Below, piece after piece: positions 7,986 to 16,140 of a DNA stretch of 64,000 nucleotides. The position numbers and the translations under genes were made by a program. The notes below the pieces were generated by a model. It saw only the letters and a program-made list of their open reading frames with translations. It did not search any database and had not been told where the DNA came from. Numbering within the stretch: the first letter of the stretch is position 1; the number at the start of each line of letters is the position of its first letter. The stretch is taken from contig JAUWIJ010000002.1 in NCBI GenBank assembly GCA_030605415.1, positions 1 through 64,000 on the forward strand, given 5' to 3'. Origin of the DNA: an archaeon. Lineage in GTDB: Archaea; Nanobdellota; Nanobdellia; Pacearchaeales; GW2011-AR1.

Positions 7986-8355
7986 TTTGCATTCCTCTCG
8001 CATAAATGTGTCTATGAAATATCTTTGATGTTACTTTACGCTGCAGTTTTGGGAAAGAGCTGAGAGCTGAGACCGCTTCACTCTTTGCTCCAGAACTTAG
8101 ACCGCTTTGCTCTGAGAACTTAGACCGCTTTGCTCTTAGAGATTCTTCTGCTTTCCCATTCCCGAAAGCCCTGCCTCGGGGGAGTTTTTCCCCTTCTGAG
8201 TTCTGAGGTCTAAGTTCTGAGATCTCGTCGAGTTCTGAGTTCTTATCTGAGTTCTGAGGTCTAAGTTCTGAGTTCTGGACTTTCTGTCCATTGAGTTCTG
8301 AGATCTTGTTGGTTTTCATAAAAAGGAAAACAATTTAAGCTTTAAATGTGTGAGG
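7975..8355 (-). repeat. elp3 5'-region repeat, copy A, with TCTGAG microrepeats
   Basis: This stretch carries the elp3 start (CAT at 7983-7985), its upstream sequence, a long tract of TTCTGAG / TCTAAGTTCTGAG units (about 8050-8290), and the box TTTAAGCTTTAAATGTGTGAG at 8332-8352. The same order of elements recurs at 9022-9281. The gene-free interval 8004-8361 contains nothing else: an open frame of 113 codons on the minus strand is just translated repeat (SELRPQNS units). Confidence 0.8.
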
Positions 8356-8361
8356 GTGGAG

Positions 8362-8688
8362 TTAATTAAATTTAAACAATCTCTCATAATCTTTATGATT
8401 CATCCAATTTAAAACAACTGCAATTAATTTTATTTCTCCAGAAGTTGTTAAGGAGTATAATAATCTCCATGCTGAGGGTAAATTATAAATCCATAAATTA
8501 TTTATTTCATATTTATCTATCAATCTTTTCGGAATTAATTTCTTTTTTACATTTCTTCCACAATAGCAATTTTGCTTTATGTCTCTTAATGCTTTAATTA
8601 ATGCTTTCCTTATTGGGTCATTATTTTTGAGATTATTAAATGCTCTTTCTAAACTACCATCGACAAATTTTAATTTGTCAAGTTTCAT
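8362..8688 (-). CDS. RelE/ParE-like toxin
   Basis: 108 residues. An N-terminal helical hairpin (SLERAFNNLKNNDPIRKALIKAL) is followed by a compact beta sheet with NNLWIYNLPSAWRLLYSL and a C-terminal HKDYERLF. This is the pattern of RelE-superfamily mRNA interferases, in which the YxLPxxWRLLY strand and the final Y/R residues are typical. It is the second gene of a pair whose first gene overlaps by 4 bp (8685-8688). The pair sits between two copies of the elp3 5' region. Confidence 0.7.
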   Translation of the reverse strand: MKLDKLKFVDGSLERAFNNLKNNDPIRKALIKALRDIKQNCYCGRNVKKKLIPKRLIDKYEINNLWIYNLPSAWRLLYSLTTSGEIKLIAVVLNWMNHKDYERLFKFN

Positions 8689-8963
8689 ATTTTAATTTCA
8701 GGAGAATTTTTAATTTTATTATAGAATGTTGGATTCCAAATATAAACAACATACCCTTGATTATCATATGCTATTTTGTGAATACTTTCCATATATTCCA
8801 TAATTATTTGAAATGTTTGCCACATTACTTTTCTCGGAAGTTTTCTGAATAATTCCGTTTTTTTATATTCTCCGCTATTCTCATCAATAAAGTTTTCTAC
8901 CATTAGAACTGTCTGTAATGTAGGCGACCTTGCATTAGAATTTCTTTTTTGTAATAATTGCAT
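8685..8963 (-). CDS. HTH antitoxin of the RelE-like pair
   Basis: 92 residues with a winged-helix/MarR-like appearance: TLQTVLMVENFIDENSG, then KKTELFRKLPRKVMWQTFQIIMEYM, and a wing ending AYDNQGYVVYIWNP. It is encoded immediately upstream of the RelE-like gene with an ATGA overlap, the usual antitoxin position. A 28-bp perfect palindrome upstream (8981-9008) is a strong candidate for its operator. The antitoxin role is inferred from context. Confidence 0.65.
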   Translation of the reverse strand: MQLLQKRNSNARSPTLQTVLMVENFIDENSGEYKKTELFRKLPRKVMWQTFQIIMEYMESIHKIAYDNQGYVVYIWNPTFYNKIKNSPEIKI

Positions 8964-8980
8964 TTTATTAGTTGTTAATT

Positions 8981-9008
8981 TATAGTAATATCAATTGATA
9001 TTACTATA
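8981..9008 (-). promoter_or_regulatory. 28-bp perfect palindromic operator of the toxin-antitoxin pair
   Basis: TATAGTAATATCAA followed by its exact reverse complement TTGATATTACTATA gives a 28-bp perfect palindrome 18 bp upstream of the antitoxin start. Its distal end overlaps the TATA-like CTATATAAAT (9004-9013), so protein binding would block transcription. Confidence 0.75.
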
Positions 9009-9021
9009 TAAATCTTTGTTT

Positions 9022-9281
9022 TAGCCGGTTTACACATTTTGCATTCTCCTGCGCAAATGTGTTCATGAAATATCTTTGATGTTACTTTGCGTTGAAGTTT
9101 TGGGAAAGAGCTGAGACCGCTTCGTTCTTAGAATTCAGAATTCTTCCCTTCCCCAGTTTCCCCGCTATCCTCTCCCTTCCCCCTCTAAGTTCTAAGCTCT
9201 GAGCTCTAAGTTCTGGAATTCCCGTCCATCGGGTTTTCATAAAAGAGAAAATGATTTAAGCTTTAAATGTGTGAGCATCTA
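9022..9281 (-). repeat. elp3 5'-region repeat, copy B
   Basis: Contains a second, diverged elp3-like start (MCKPAK with AGGAG upstream, about 9025-9050), the GAAATATCTTTGATGTTACTTTGCG block shared with copy A, a TTCTAAG/TCTGAG tract (9115-9225), and the TTTAAGCTTTAAATGTGTGAG box. Only the first codons of elp3 remain; the rest is replaced by the toxin-antitoxin pair. The interval 8964-9281 has no complete gene. The box at its end serves as promoter of the methyltransferase at 9282. Confidence 0.8.
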
Positions 9282-9908
9282 ATGGAACAGGAAAAAGTTT
9301 GGGATACGATTGGGATGCCGTGGGAGAAATTTCGGAATCGACCAGTTGAAGAAGTTGTGAATTTTTTAAATGGGAAGATTGGAAAAATTTTGGATTTAGG
9401 GTGTGGATCTGGTAGAAATTTTATTAAAAATAAAAATTCAAAATTTTATGGTATTGATTTTTCTGAAAAAATGTTGAATCTCGCTAGAGAATATGCTAAA
9501 AAAGAACAAATGGACGTTGAGTTAGTTAAATCTGAAGTGGATAAAATTCCTTTTGATGATAACTTTTTTGATGCTGTTATTTATTCCGCGGTTTTACATT
9601 GTGTCGATTCTTCGGATAAAAGGAAAAAATCTTTGGAAGAAATATATAGAGTTTTAAAACCGGGGACGGAGGCGTTGATTTCAGTTTGGTCTCAGAATCA
9701 AAAACGTATAAAAAATAAACCGAAAGAAACTTTTGTTCCGTGGACGGTTGGTGAGGAAAAATTTCTTAGGTATACCTATATTTATGATAAAGATGAACTT
9801 GAGCAGGAGATTAAAAAAGCAGGTTTTGAAATTGTGAAAATTTGGGAAGATAAAAATATTAATGTGATTGTTAGGAAATCTGATAATGATTTTATTAAGG
9901 AATGTTAG
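9282..9908 (+). CDS. Trm9-like tRNA wobble-uridine methyltransferase
   Basis: 208 residues, class I SAM methyltransferase. The SAM site is LDLGCGSGRNF, preceded by the Trm9-type VWDTIGMPWEKFRNRP. Then follow AVLHCVDSSDKR and EIYRVLKPGTEALISVWSQNQ and a late FVPWT, all at positions expected for Trm9/ALKBH8 enzymes, which methylate cm5U34 to mcm5U34. I chose the ATG at 9282 because a TATA-like TTTAAGCTTTAAA is centred about 25 bp upstream (leaderless); an ATG at 9267 is the alternative. The divergent Elp3 gene makes the substrate modification, so the two probably act in one pathway. Confidence 0.8.
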   Translation: MEQEKVWDTIGMPWEKFRNRPVEEVVNFLNGKIGKILDLGCGSGRNFIKNKNSKFYGIDFSEKMLNLAREYAKKEQMDVELVKSEVDKIPFDDNFFDAVIYSAVLHCVDSSDKRKKSLEEIYRVLKPGTEALISVWSQNQKRIKNKPKETFVPWTVGEEKFLRYTYIYDKDELEQEIKKAGFEIVKIWEDKNINVIVRKSDNDFIKEC

Positions 9909-10204
9909 GATAGAGCTGATTTAGTAGAAATGTGAGCTAAGCATTTTTTCGTAAAATTCCTGTTAGTTGCGCCTAACCAAAGGGAAGACCTAAAATTTAG
10001 TGCAATGTTCCGAAGGAAAATTTTAGAGTTTTTGGATTACTGATAAATTCGAGCGTAGTGAGTCTATATGTCCGAAGGACTGAGAGGGGCGTAGATTTTT
10101 TGTTTCTTTTATTAAAAAAAGAAAAGAAGGGGCGTCTTGTTTTGGTTCTTTTCTAAAAAGAACATTTAGGGGTGTCGCTTAATTCACTGGACAATGGGCC
10201 AAAA
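9909..10204. other. Non-coding interval with several hairpins
   Basis: No gene is seen. Inverted repeats include GTTAG/CTAAC near 9961-9976, CTAAAATTT/AAATTTTAG near 9990-10028, TTTCTTTT/AAAAGAAA near 10101-10125 and GTTCTTTT/AAAAGAAC near 10144-10162. The last two belong to a palindrome family that recurs around accessory genes in this window. They may terminate the methyltransferase transcript. Confidence 0.5.
10125..10136 (+). repeat. 12-bp inverted repeat, left end of R-M island
   Basis: AGAAGGGGCGTC is the exact reverse complement of 13523-13534. The two copies bracket the four restriction-modification genes. No transposase is present, so the significance is uncertain. Confidence 0.45.
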
Positions 10205-10246
10205 GATTTATATAGTAGCTCACATATTTACATTTGTATTCAAATG
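10205..10246 (+). promoter_or_regulatory. Promoter and palindromic operator of the R-M operon
   Basis: A TATA-like GATTTATATAG (10205-10215) is followed, where transcription should begin, by CATTTG-TATT-CAAATG (10231-10246), a perfect inverted repeat. An RHH protein is the first gene downstream, so this is its likely operator, playing the part that a controller-protein box plays in bacterial R-M systems. Confidence 0.65.
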
Positions 10247-10257
10247 AGGGGTAAAAT

Positions 10258-10398
10258 ATGGCACAGAAAAATGTAACATTAAGTCTTAATGAAAATATTT
10301 ATGATAATTATAAAGAATTTTGTAAAAAAAACGCAATAGCTTTATCAAGAAGTATAGAAGTTTTCATGGAAACAAAATCAAAAAAAGAGGAAAAATGA
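10258..10398 (+). CDS. Short ribbon-helix-helix regulator of the R-M operon
   Basis: 46 residues: MAQKNVTLSLNENIYDNYK, then KKNAIALSRSIEVFMETK. The Lys/Thr-rich strand followed by two helices is a minimal RHH fold. GAGGGG lies 7 nt upstream of the ATG. The stop codon overlaps the methyltransferase start (ATGA at 10395-10398), so the two are translated together. Its likely job is to bind the palindrome at 10231-10246 and hold methylase and nuclease expression in balance. The role is inferred from position. Confidence 0.65.
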   Translation: MAQKNVTLSLNENIYDNYKEFCKKNAIALSRSIEVFMETKSKKEEK

Positions 10399-12005
10399 AT
10401 CAAGTATTAATATCAACTAATGAAGCATCAAAATGGGCATCTGATTATTTAGATAGACCTGTAACTACTTCTAACATTAGTTATTTGATGCAATATGCAA
10501 AGATAAAGAAATATTGTGATGAAGACAAAAGAATTAAAGTAAATCAAAAAGAATTAAAAAATTATTATGATACCGAGGTCATTCAAAGACAACAACAATG
10601 GAAACAAAAATTAGGTAATGATTTAAACTGGAGTTTATCTTTCGCTGATTTAAGGGAGTCTGATACTACAAAACATGTTCATAGATTACATCCATATAAA
10701 GGGAAGTTTATCCCTCAATTGGTTGAATACTTTTTAAATTCTCACTTAAACACATTTAAAAAAGAAATATATTTTAAAGAAGGGGATGTGATTCTTGATC
10801 CATTTATGGGAAGTGGAACTACACTTATACAATCATCAGAGTTAGGTTTGCATTCGATAGGAATAGATGTTTCGGATTTTAATTGTTTAATCTCCAAAGT
10901 GAAGATTGGAAAATATGATTTAACCAGATTAGATAAATTAGCAAGAGATATCTGTTTTAAGACAAGAGAATTTAGTCAAAAGATTTTTGATGATTCTTTT
11001 GATATACAATTAAAAGAAAGATTAAGTGATTTTAATAAAAATCATTTTCCAAATCCTGAATTTAAAAATAAAATAAGAAAAGGTTTAATCAATAATGAAA
11101 AAGAATATGGAAAAGAAAAACTTAAACAATTTTTAGAAGAAAATAAAGAATTCTTTAAAAAGAATGGAACAAAAAATAAATCAGAATTATTGAATGAAAA
11201 AGAAATGAATAATTTTTTGAGCAAATGGTTTTCAAAAAGAGTTAAACAAGAATTATTCTATTATATTAAATTTTTAAATAAAATTGAAGATAAGCAGTTA
11301 AAAAATGTTTTAAGAATAATTTTGAGTAGAACTGCTCGTTCATGTAGGGCGACAAAACATTCTGATTTGGCAACATTAAAAGAACCGCAAGTTGGACCCT
11401 ATTATTGTAGAAAGCATAAAAAGTTATGTACTCCAATTAATTCAATTGTTAAACATTTGATTAGATATACTTATGATACAATCAAAAGATTAAATGAATT
11501 TTCAGACATTAGAAAAAATGTTAATTCAGGAGTAATTCATGGAGATTCAAGAGAAGTAAATATATTTGAAGAAATAAAAAAACAAAATCCAGAATTTTTT
11601 AAGTTATTATCAAATAAGAAGATATCTGGTATTTTTACTTCTCCACCCTATGTGGGACAAATTGATTATCACGAACAACATGCTTATTCTTATGAATTAT
11701 TTGATATTCCAAGAAAAGATGATAAAGAAATTGGACCTTTGTATAAAGGGCAAGGAAAACAAGCAAGAGAGGATTATGTTGAAGGAGTAAGCAAAGTTTT
11801 ATTTAATATAAGTAAGTTCGTAAAAGATGATGGAGATTATTTTATTGTTGCAAATGATAAATATAACTTATATCCTTTAATTGCTGAAAAGAGTGGATTA
11901 AAAATTATTAATAAATTTAAGAGACCTGTTCTAAACAGAACAGAAAAAGATAGGCAACCTTATGCAGAGATTATATTTCATATGAGGAAAAATGGAAACT
12001 CCTGA
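10395..12005 (+). CDS. DNA methyltransferase (N4-cytosine/N6-adenine type) of an R-M system
   Basis: 536 residues. An N-terminal helix-turn-helix-like segment (about 5-55) precedes the methylase. SAM-binding motif I is DPFMGSGTT at about 134-142. Catalytic motif IV is TSPPY at about 414-418, the form usual for N4-cytosine methylases. The long insert between them (about 190-400) probably holds the target-recognition region and has a Cys pair near YYCRKHKKLC. Strong purine-rich start site (AAGAGGAAAA). It overlaps the HEPN gene by 14 bp, and a TdeIII-like restriction gene follows convergently. If the match to TdeIII holds, the target would be GGNCC; this is an inference. Confidence 0.8.
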   Translation: MNQVLISTNEASKWASDYLDRPVTTSNISYLMQYAKIKKYCDEDKRIKVNQKELKNYYDTEVIQRQQQWKQKLGNDLNWSLSFADLRESDTTKHVHRLHPYKGKFIPQLVEYFLNSHLNTFKKEIYFKEGDVILDPFMGSGTTLIQSSELGLHSIGIDVSDFNCLISKVKIGKYDLTRLDKLARDICFKTREFSQKIFDDSFDIQLKERLSDFNKNHFPNPEFKNKIRKGLINNEKEYGKEKLKQFLEENKEFFKKNGTKNKSELLNEKEMNNFLSKWFSKRVKQELFYYIKFLNKIEDKQLKNVLRIILSRTARSCRATKHSDLATLKEPQVGPYYCRKHKKLCTPINSIVKHLIRYTYDTIKRLNEFSDIRKNVNSGVIHGDSREVNIFEEIKKQNPEFFKLLSNKKISGIFTSPPYVGQIDYHEQHAYSYELFDIPRKDDKEIGPLYKGQGKQAREDYVEGVSKVLFNISKFVKDDGDYFIVANDKYNLYPLIAEKSGLKIINKFKRPVLNRTEKDRQPYAEIIFHMRKNGNS

Positions 12006-12639
12006 TTCAATTATTAAATATTTCAAAGATAGTAAGAAATTTTTAGAAGAAATAAAACTTTTTATCAATAAAAATATCGATTCTGCACTCACACAAGAAA
12101 CTAATAAAGTAATTGAGGAAGAATTTTTTCCAAAAGACAAAACAATAAGAGAATTATATAATGAAATTTTTGCGTGTTATTATTCTAATTTGCACAATGG
12201 CTCTTTATCTTTAGCTATGGAACTTTTAGAATATTTATCTAAAAAGAAATATTCAGAAATTTTTAAAACAGAATATCCTAAAAAAGATTGGGTAAAAGTA
12301 TTGAATGAATTAAAAGATTATTGTAAAAATAATAAAGACCAGATAGGCGAAGAAATTCTTGGATATGTGGATGATTATAGAAAAAAGGTTAGAAATGCTC
12401 AAAATCATGGAAATATTATTCAATTGGTCGAAGATAATTCTGTATTTTATCATAACGCCATAAATGTATTTACTGGAGAAAAAGCAGAATATCCTCTTAA
12501 ATATAAAAAAGAAATTCATGGAGAATTGAATTTTCTAAAAGCAAAAGATGAAATACAAAATCAAGGAACAAATTTTTCTATTTTCCTAATAAATGGATTT
12601 ATTATTCACTTCTTTATAATTCAAAAAAATTCAGAATAG
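11992..12639 (+). CDS. Helical HEPN-like protein in the R-M operon
   Basis: 215 residues, almost all helical. RNAQNHG at about 134-140 matches the R-(N/D/H)-x3-H signature of HEPN ribonucleases, preceded by a helix (GYVDDYRKKV). The start overlaps the methyltransferase 3' end by 14 bp, and the gene ends 5 bp before the convergent restriction endonuclease. HEPN proteins in defence loci often act as RNases triggered when the first barrier fails, but this one could instead be a structural subunit of the R-M complex. Confidence 0.55.
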   Translation: METPDSIIKYFKDSKKFLEEIKLFINKNIDSALTQETNKVIEEEFFPKDKTIRELYNEIFACYYSNLHNGSLSLAMELLEYLSKKKYSEIFKTEYPKKDWVKVLNELKDYCKNNKDQIGEEILGYVDDYRKKVRNAQNHGNIIQLVEDNSVFYHNAINVFTGEKAEYPLKYKKEIHGELNFLKAKDEIQNQGTNFSIFLINGFIIHFFIIQKNSE

Positions 12640-12643
12640 TAAA

Positions 12644-13423
12644 TTAAAACTTATTATTCATAACTTCTTCAATCAATGGAGAAATTTCTTTTTTTACTTC
12701 TTCAAGAACATTAAGTAAATCTTCATAAGTGCCTTTTCCACCTAACAAATCCCAAAATTCTTCTTGAACTAATAAACCTATTCCTTGCTCAAACATAGGA
12801 GAAACTTTCCAATTATTGTATACTCCATTTTCATTGTTATAATAAACTCCAAATATTATAATTGTATTTTTATCAAAATCATCAAGTTTGATTTCCCTTT
12901 TTTTCATAGCAACAATATTTAATAAATCCTCTTTCGCCGCTCTAACTTCTTTTTTATTTGGGTCTGGTCCCTTCATCTCAATATAATATTCTTTTCCAGA
13001 TTTATCTTTTAAAAATAAGTCAATTGTAATTCTAATTTCTCTAACATTTTTAATTTCAGCTTTGTAAATTGTCTTTATTTCTTCATCATAATCAGAACCT
13101 ATTTTTTTCTCTTCTAAATCTTTAGCTAAATTTTTAATGGCAACACTTTCAGAATCTGATATTTCTCCTGTAAAAACGAATTTCTTTGCTTCAACAAAAT
13201 TCTCATTATTTTGAGCGATTTTTCTTGCTAAAATTTCATAATAACTTCCCAGCATAGTGGCAGTTCCATGAATAAATGATTTAATATTGGAGTATTTCCC
13301 AAAAACTATGTCAATAAAAGGATTTCCGGATTTTTTAGAAAAATCATATCTTTCAATTTTACTTTTGATTCTTTCTATCAAATCTTTCTTAATTTCCTTT
13401 TTTAGTTCAGTTGTAAGTGCCAT
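12644..13423 (-). CDS. TdeIII-like type II restriction endonuclease
   Basis: 259 residues. A PD-(D/E)xK-type core appears as RITIDLF followed by YYIEMKGPDPNK at about 140-165, and the C-terminal EEFWDLLGGKGTYEDLL resembles the end of TdeIII-family enzymes (known to cut GGNCC). It is convergent with the methylase operon, leaving 4 bp between stops. I chose the ATG at 13423 because TTTATATA is centred about 26 bp upstream; an in-frame ATG at 13447 is possible but would lie under that box. Separate promoters for nuclease and methylase would let expression be staggered. Confidence 0.75.
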   Translation of the reverse strand: MALTTELKKEIKKDLIERIKSKIERYDFSKKSGNPFIDIVFGKYSNIKSFIHGTATMLGSYYEILARKIAQNNENFVEAKKFVFTGEISDSESVAIKNLAKDLEEKKIGSDYDEEIKTIYKAEIKNVREIRITIDLFLKDKSGKEYYIEMKGPDPNKKEVRAAKEDLLNIVAMKKREIKLDDFDKNTIIIFGVYYNNENGVYNNWKVSPMFEQGIGLLVQEEFWDLLGGKGTYEDLLNVLEEVKKEISPLIEEVMNNKF

Positions 13424-13522
13424 ATTTAAATAAAGATGGACATTCATATATAAATGTTCTTCTGTTTTTGTTTTTAAGACGCTCCTAATAAAATTTCTTT
13501 TTCCGCAGAAAAAGACTATTTT

Positions 13523-13534
13523 GACGCCCCTTCT
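13523..13534 (-). repeat. 12-bp inverted repeat, right end of R-M island
   Basis: GACGCCCCTTCT, exact reverse complement of 10125-10136. A diverged copy (GACGCTCCTAATAAA) lies 44 bp upstream at about 13479. The interval 13424-13607 has no gene. Confidence 0.45.
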
Positions 13535-13607
13535 AATAAATCCTTTTACGGAGTGAAAGACATAAGATAACCTTCAAATAAGAAATAAAAATAATATATC
13601 CAAAAAC

Positions 13608-14129
13608 CTACTTCTTCTTAATCCCCATCATATCCATCAAACTCCCTTTCTTAAATTCAATTTGCTCTCTCGTTACAGCGTCGAGTTTTACCTGAACTAT
13701 TCCGAGCGCATCATCCATACAGGTCAAATTCCAAAGATTGTCTTTTAAAATTGCGATTATTTTTGTCGGAACAATCAAAGAATTATTTTCTTTGATAATT
13801 GTTTTGCAGGTCGTTTCCAAATCATCTATATCTATTTTAATATCTGTTGTCTGAGGTTGCATTTGTTTTATTTTTTCGTCAAAGATTTTTGGTTCTTTAA
13901 AAGGATGTTCAAAAGCGGCAATCTTACCCTCATAAATTTGCGATTTAGATTGGTTGGGGCAGACCCTATTTTGCTCTGGCAGAAAAAAGTCAAGTTGAAT
14001 TGTCTCAGATTTTTCTTTAAGGTCTAAAATAAAAAAACCTGCCGAAAAAAATGCGGACGGATTTTCCAATTTGAAATTTTTGTAACATTCTTTCTCTTGA
14101 AGTTCGTCGAGTAAATCTTGGACTTTCAT
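13608..14129 (-). CDS. Unrecognised soluble protein
   Basis: 173 residues, no signal or membrane segment. The N-terminus (VQDLLDELQEKE) is helical, the middle is mixed and contains one Cys in RVCPNQSKSQ, and the end (DAVTREQIEFKKGSLMDMMGIKKK) is a basic helix. I recognise no catalytic motif or family. It stands alone between the R-M island and the thrS locus and reads in the same direction as the small membrane gene upstream. Confidence 0.6.
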   Translation of the reverse strand: MKVQDLLDELQEKECYKNFKLENPSAFFSAGFFILDLKEKSETIQLDFFLPEQNRVCPNQSKSQIYEGKIAAFEHPFKEPKIFDEKIKQMQPQTTDIKIDIDDLETTCKTIIKENNSLIVPTKIIAILKDNLWNLTCMDDALGIVQVKLDAVTREQIEFKKGSLMDMMGIKKK

Positions 14130-14159
14130 AAAAAAACATAGAGACTTGCGTTTAAGAGT

Positions 14160-14417
14160 TTAACGTAAAAGGCGAAAAATTAGGATAAATTCAATTACCG
14201 AGATAACAAGTAGGATATAAGCGGCGACGGTGAAACGCTGTTTAATATCAATCATCGTTGGAGAAAGATTATCGGTGAAATTTTCCCCGCTTGCAATTTC
14301 GACTTTAATATTATCAATTTCATCCTGATTTATGACCACAAGTTGCGAAAAGAAAACCAACCCTATCATCAAAGTTACTATCGCCTGAAAAAGCAACACA
14401 ATTTTCGCCCACCTCAT
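14160..14417 (-). CDS. Small membrane protein, two transmembrane helices
   Basis: 85 residues: helix 1 at about 5-25 (VLLFQAIVTLMIGLVFF), a roughly 30-residue polar loop with an NFT sequon, helix 2 at about 60-80 (AAYILLVISVIEFILIF). The ATG at 14417 is preferred, since a TATA-like TTATAAACT is centred about 25 bp upstream; a start at 14459 would overlap thrS. Function unknown. Confidence 0.55.
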   Translation of the reverse strand: MRWAKIVLLFQAIVTLMIGLVFFSQLVVINQDEIDNIKVEIASGENFTDNLSPTMIDIKQRFTVAAYILLVISVIEFILIFRLLR

Positions 14418-14439
14418 AATTATTATATGTTTAAGAAGT

Positions 14440-16140
14440 TTATAAGGTTTTTGAAGCAATCTCGTCTTTTAATTTGACAATAAATTCATCCAAATCCATT
14501 GTTACAATTTTCTTTGAATCTCTTGTCCGAACTGCGATTTTGTTTTCGGTTTTCTCCTTCTCACCGACGGTAACGAGGTAATTAAACTTTTGAACTTGAG
14601 CTTCCCGCGCCTTCTTTCCCATTGATTCACTTTTGTCATTAAGCTCAGTTTCAAAACCTGCGCCAAATAATTTTTGGTAAATTTCGTCGGCATAATCTTT
14701 GACCTCGTCATTTAAAGTCATAATTTTAATTTGATTTGGGGAAAGCCACAATGGAAAATTTCCATTAATATGTTCCGTATAAATTCCCAAAAATCGCTCT
14801 ATGCTTCCATAAATTACTCTGTGTATCATAATTGGCCGCTTAATAGTTCCGTCTTCCGCCGTGTATTCCAACTCAAACCTTTCCGGCAACGCCATATCCA
14901 ATTGAATAGTCGAACATTGCCACGTTCTCTTCAAAGAATCTTTAATATGAAAATCTATCTTAGGCCCATAAAACGCCCCATCCCCTCCATTAATTACATA
15001 TTTCATTTTTTTATCTTTCAATATTTTCTCCAGTGCCTTCTCCGACAAATCCCAAATCTTCTCCGACCCTATTCTTTTTTCAGGACGAGTCGATAATTCA
15101 ACATGGTCTATCTTTATATCAAATATGCCAAACATTTTTTCTGTGAGGTCAATTATTTTTGCAATTTCGTCTTCTAATGATTTTTCGGTACAAAATATGT
15201 GAGCATCGTCCTGAACAAATTGTATAACTCTCATTAATCCGCCCAACACTCCAGATAACTCAATTCGATGCACCCATCCCAATTCACCAACTCTCAACGG
15301 CAAATCCTTATACGACTTTGGCGAAGTTTTGTAAACGAGCATTCCACCCGGACAATTCATCGGCTTAATTGCAAATTCTCTGTTCTCGAAATTTGTTGTA
15401 AACATATTTTTTTTAAATTTCGACCAGTGTCCCGATATCTCCCAAAGTTTTTTATCCAGAATTTGAGGCGTCGATATTTCAGAATATCCATTTGCCCGAT
15501 GAACATCTCTCCAGTATTCAATCAACCTATTTTTAATATAAAGACCCTTTGCGTGCCAGAAAACCATTCCAGGGGCCGAACTATTAAAACTCCACAAATC
15601 CATTTTTCTTCCAATAATTCTATGGTCGTTTTCCTCAATTTTCGTCGTGTCTAATTTCGTTTTTTGAAGCTGATGTAACATTCTAATCCTCTCCCCGTCG
15701 CTCAATTCTTCCTCTTCCTCGTCCCCCTTAACCACAAATTCCCTCGAGAGTTCAGACAGAGGATGACCTTTTACTTTTAGCTCAAAAGTTTTATAATAAC
15801 CAAACGGAGCCTGGACGACATTAAAATCTTTAAGTTGCTTTGCCGTTTTATTTAAAATCCTGACCGCCATTTCTGGTCTCCCCAAATTTGAAGATAAATG
15901 CGCGTAAGGATACAAAACTATATTTTTCGTCTTAACATCTTCGGCGATTTTCTTGATTGATTCGACCAACTCTTTAACCGTAGCCTCGGAGTCGCCCTTT
16001 TCAACCGCAGTCAGGACAACCAAACAATTTTCAGACTCGCCCTCAAGTTTTTGATTTGGCGCAATTTCATCAACGGACTTCAACGCTTTTTTCAACGCCC
16101 TGAATTTAATATAATCGCAATGTAGGTTTAGTGTTTTCAT
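14440..16140 (-). CDS. thrS: Threonyl-tRNA synthetase, archaeal type
   Basis: 566 residues. Charges tRNA-Thr with threonine. The N-terminal ~140 residues form the archaeal editing domain (related to D-aminoacyl-tRNA deacylase), which removes mischarged serine. The class II catalytic core follows, with MNCPGG carrying the zinc Cys, the motif 2 region RVGELGWVHRIE, VQDDAHIF, and motif 3 VIYGSIERFLGIYTEH. The C-terminus is an anticodon-binding domain. The start at 16140 is leaderless: a TATA box lies 25 bp away and is apparently shared with the divergent gene at 16190. Length is usual for archaeal ThrS. Confidence 0.95.
   Translation of the reverse strand: MKTLNLHCDYIKFRALKKALKSVDEIAPNQKLEGESENCLVVLTAVEKGDSEATVKELVESIKKIAEDVKTKNIVLYPYAHLSSNLGRPEMAVRILNKTAKQLKDFNVVQAPFGYYKTFELKVKGHPLSELSREFVVKGDEEEEELSDGERIRMLHQLQKTKLDTTKIEENDHRIIGRKMDLWSFNSSAPGMVFWHAKGLYIKNRLIEYWRDVHRANGYSEISTPQILDKKLWEISGHWSKFKKNMFTTNFENREFAIKPMNCPGGMLVYKTSPKSYKDLPLRVGELGWVHRIELSGVLGGLMRVIQFVQDDAHIFCTEKSLEDEIAKIIDLTEKMFGIFDIKIDHVELSTRPEKRIGSEKIWDLSEKALEKILKDKKMKYVINGGDGAFYGPKIDFHIKDSLKRTWQCSTIQLDMALPERFELEYTAEDGTIKRPIMIHRVIYGSIERFLGIYTEHINGNFPLWLSPNQIKIMTLNDEVKDYADEIYQKLFGAGFETELNDKSESMGKKAREAQVQKFNYLVTVGEKEKTENKIAVRTRDSKKIVTMDLDEFIVKLKDEIASKTL

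Noticed and set aside
7978..8319. 113-codon ORF on the minus strand upstream of elp3
   Set aside because: The protein is translated TCTGAG/TCTAAG microrepeat (SELRPQNS units) and overlaps the elp3 start; the same DNA recurs in copy B without the frame.
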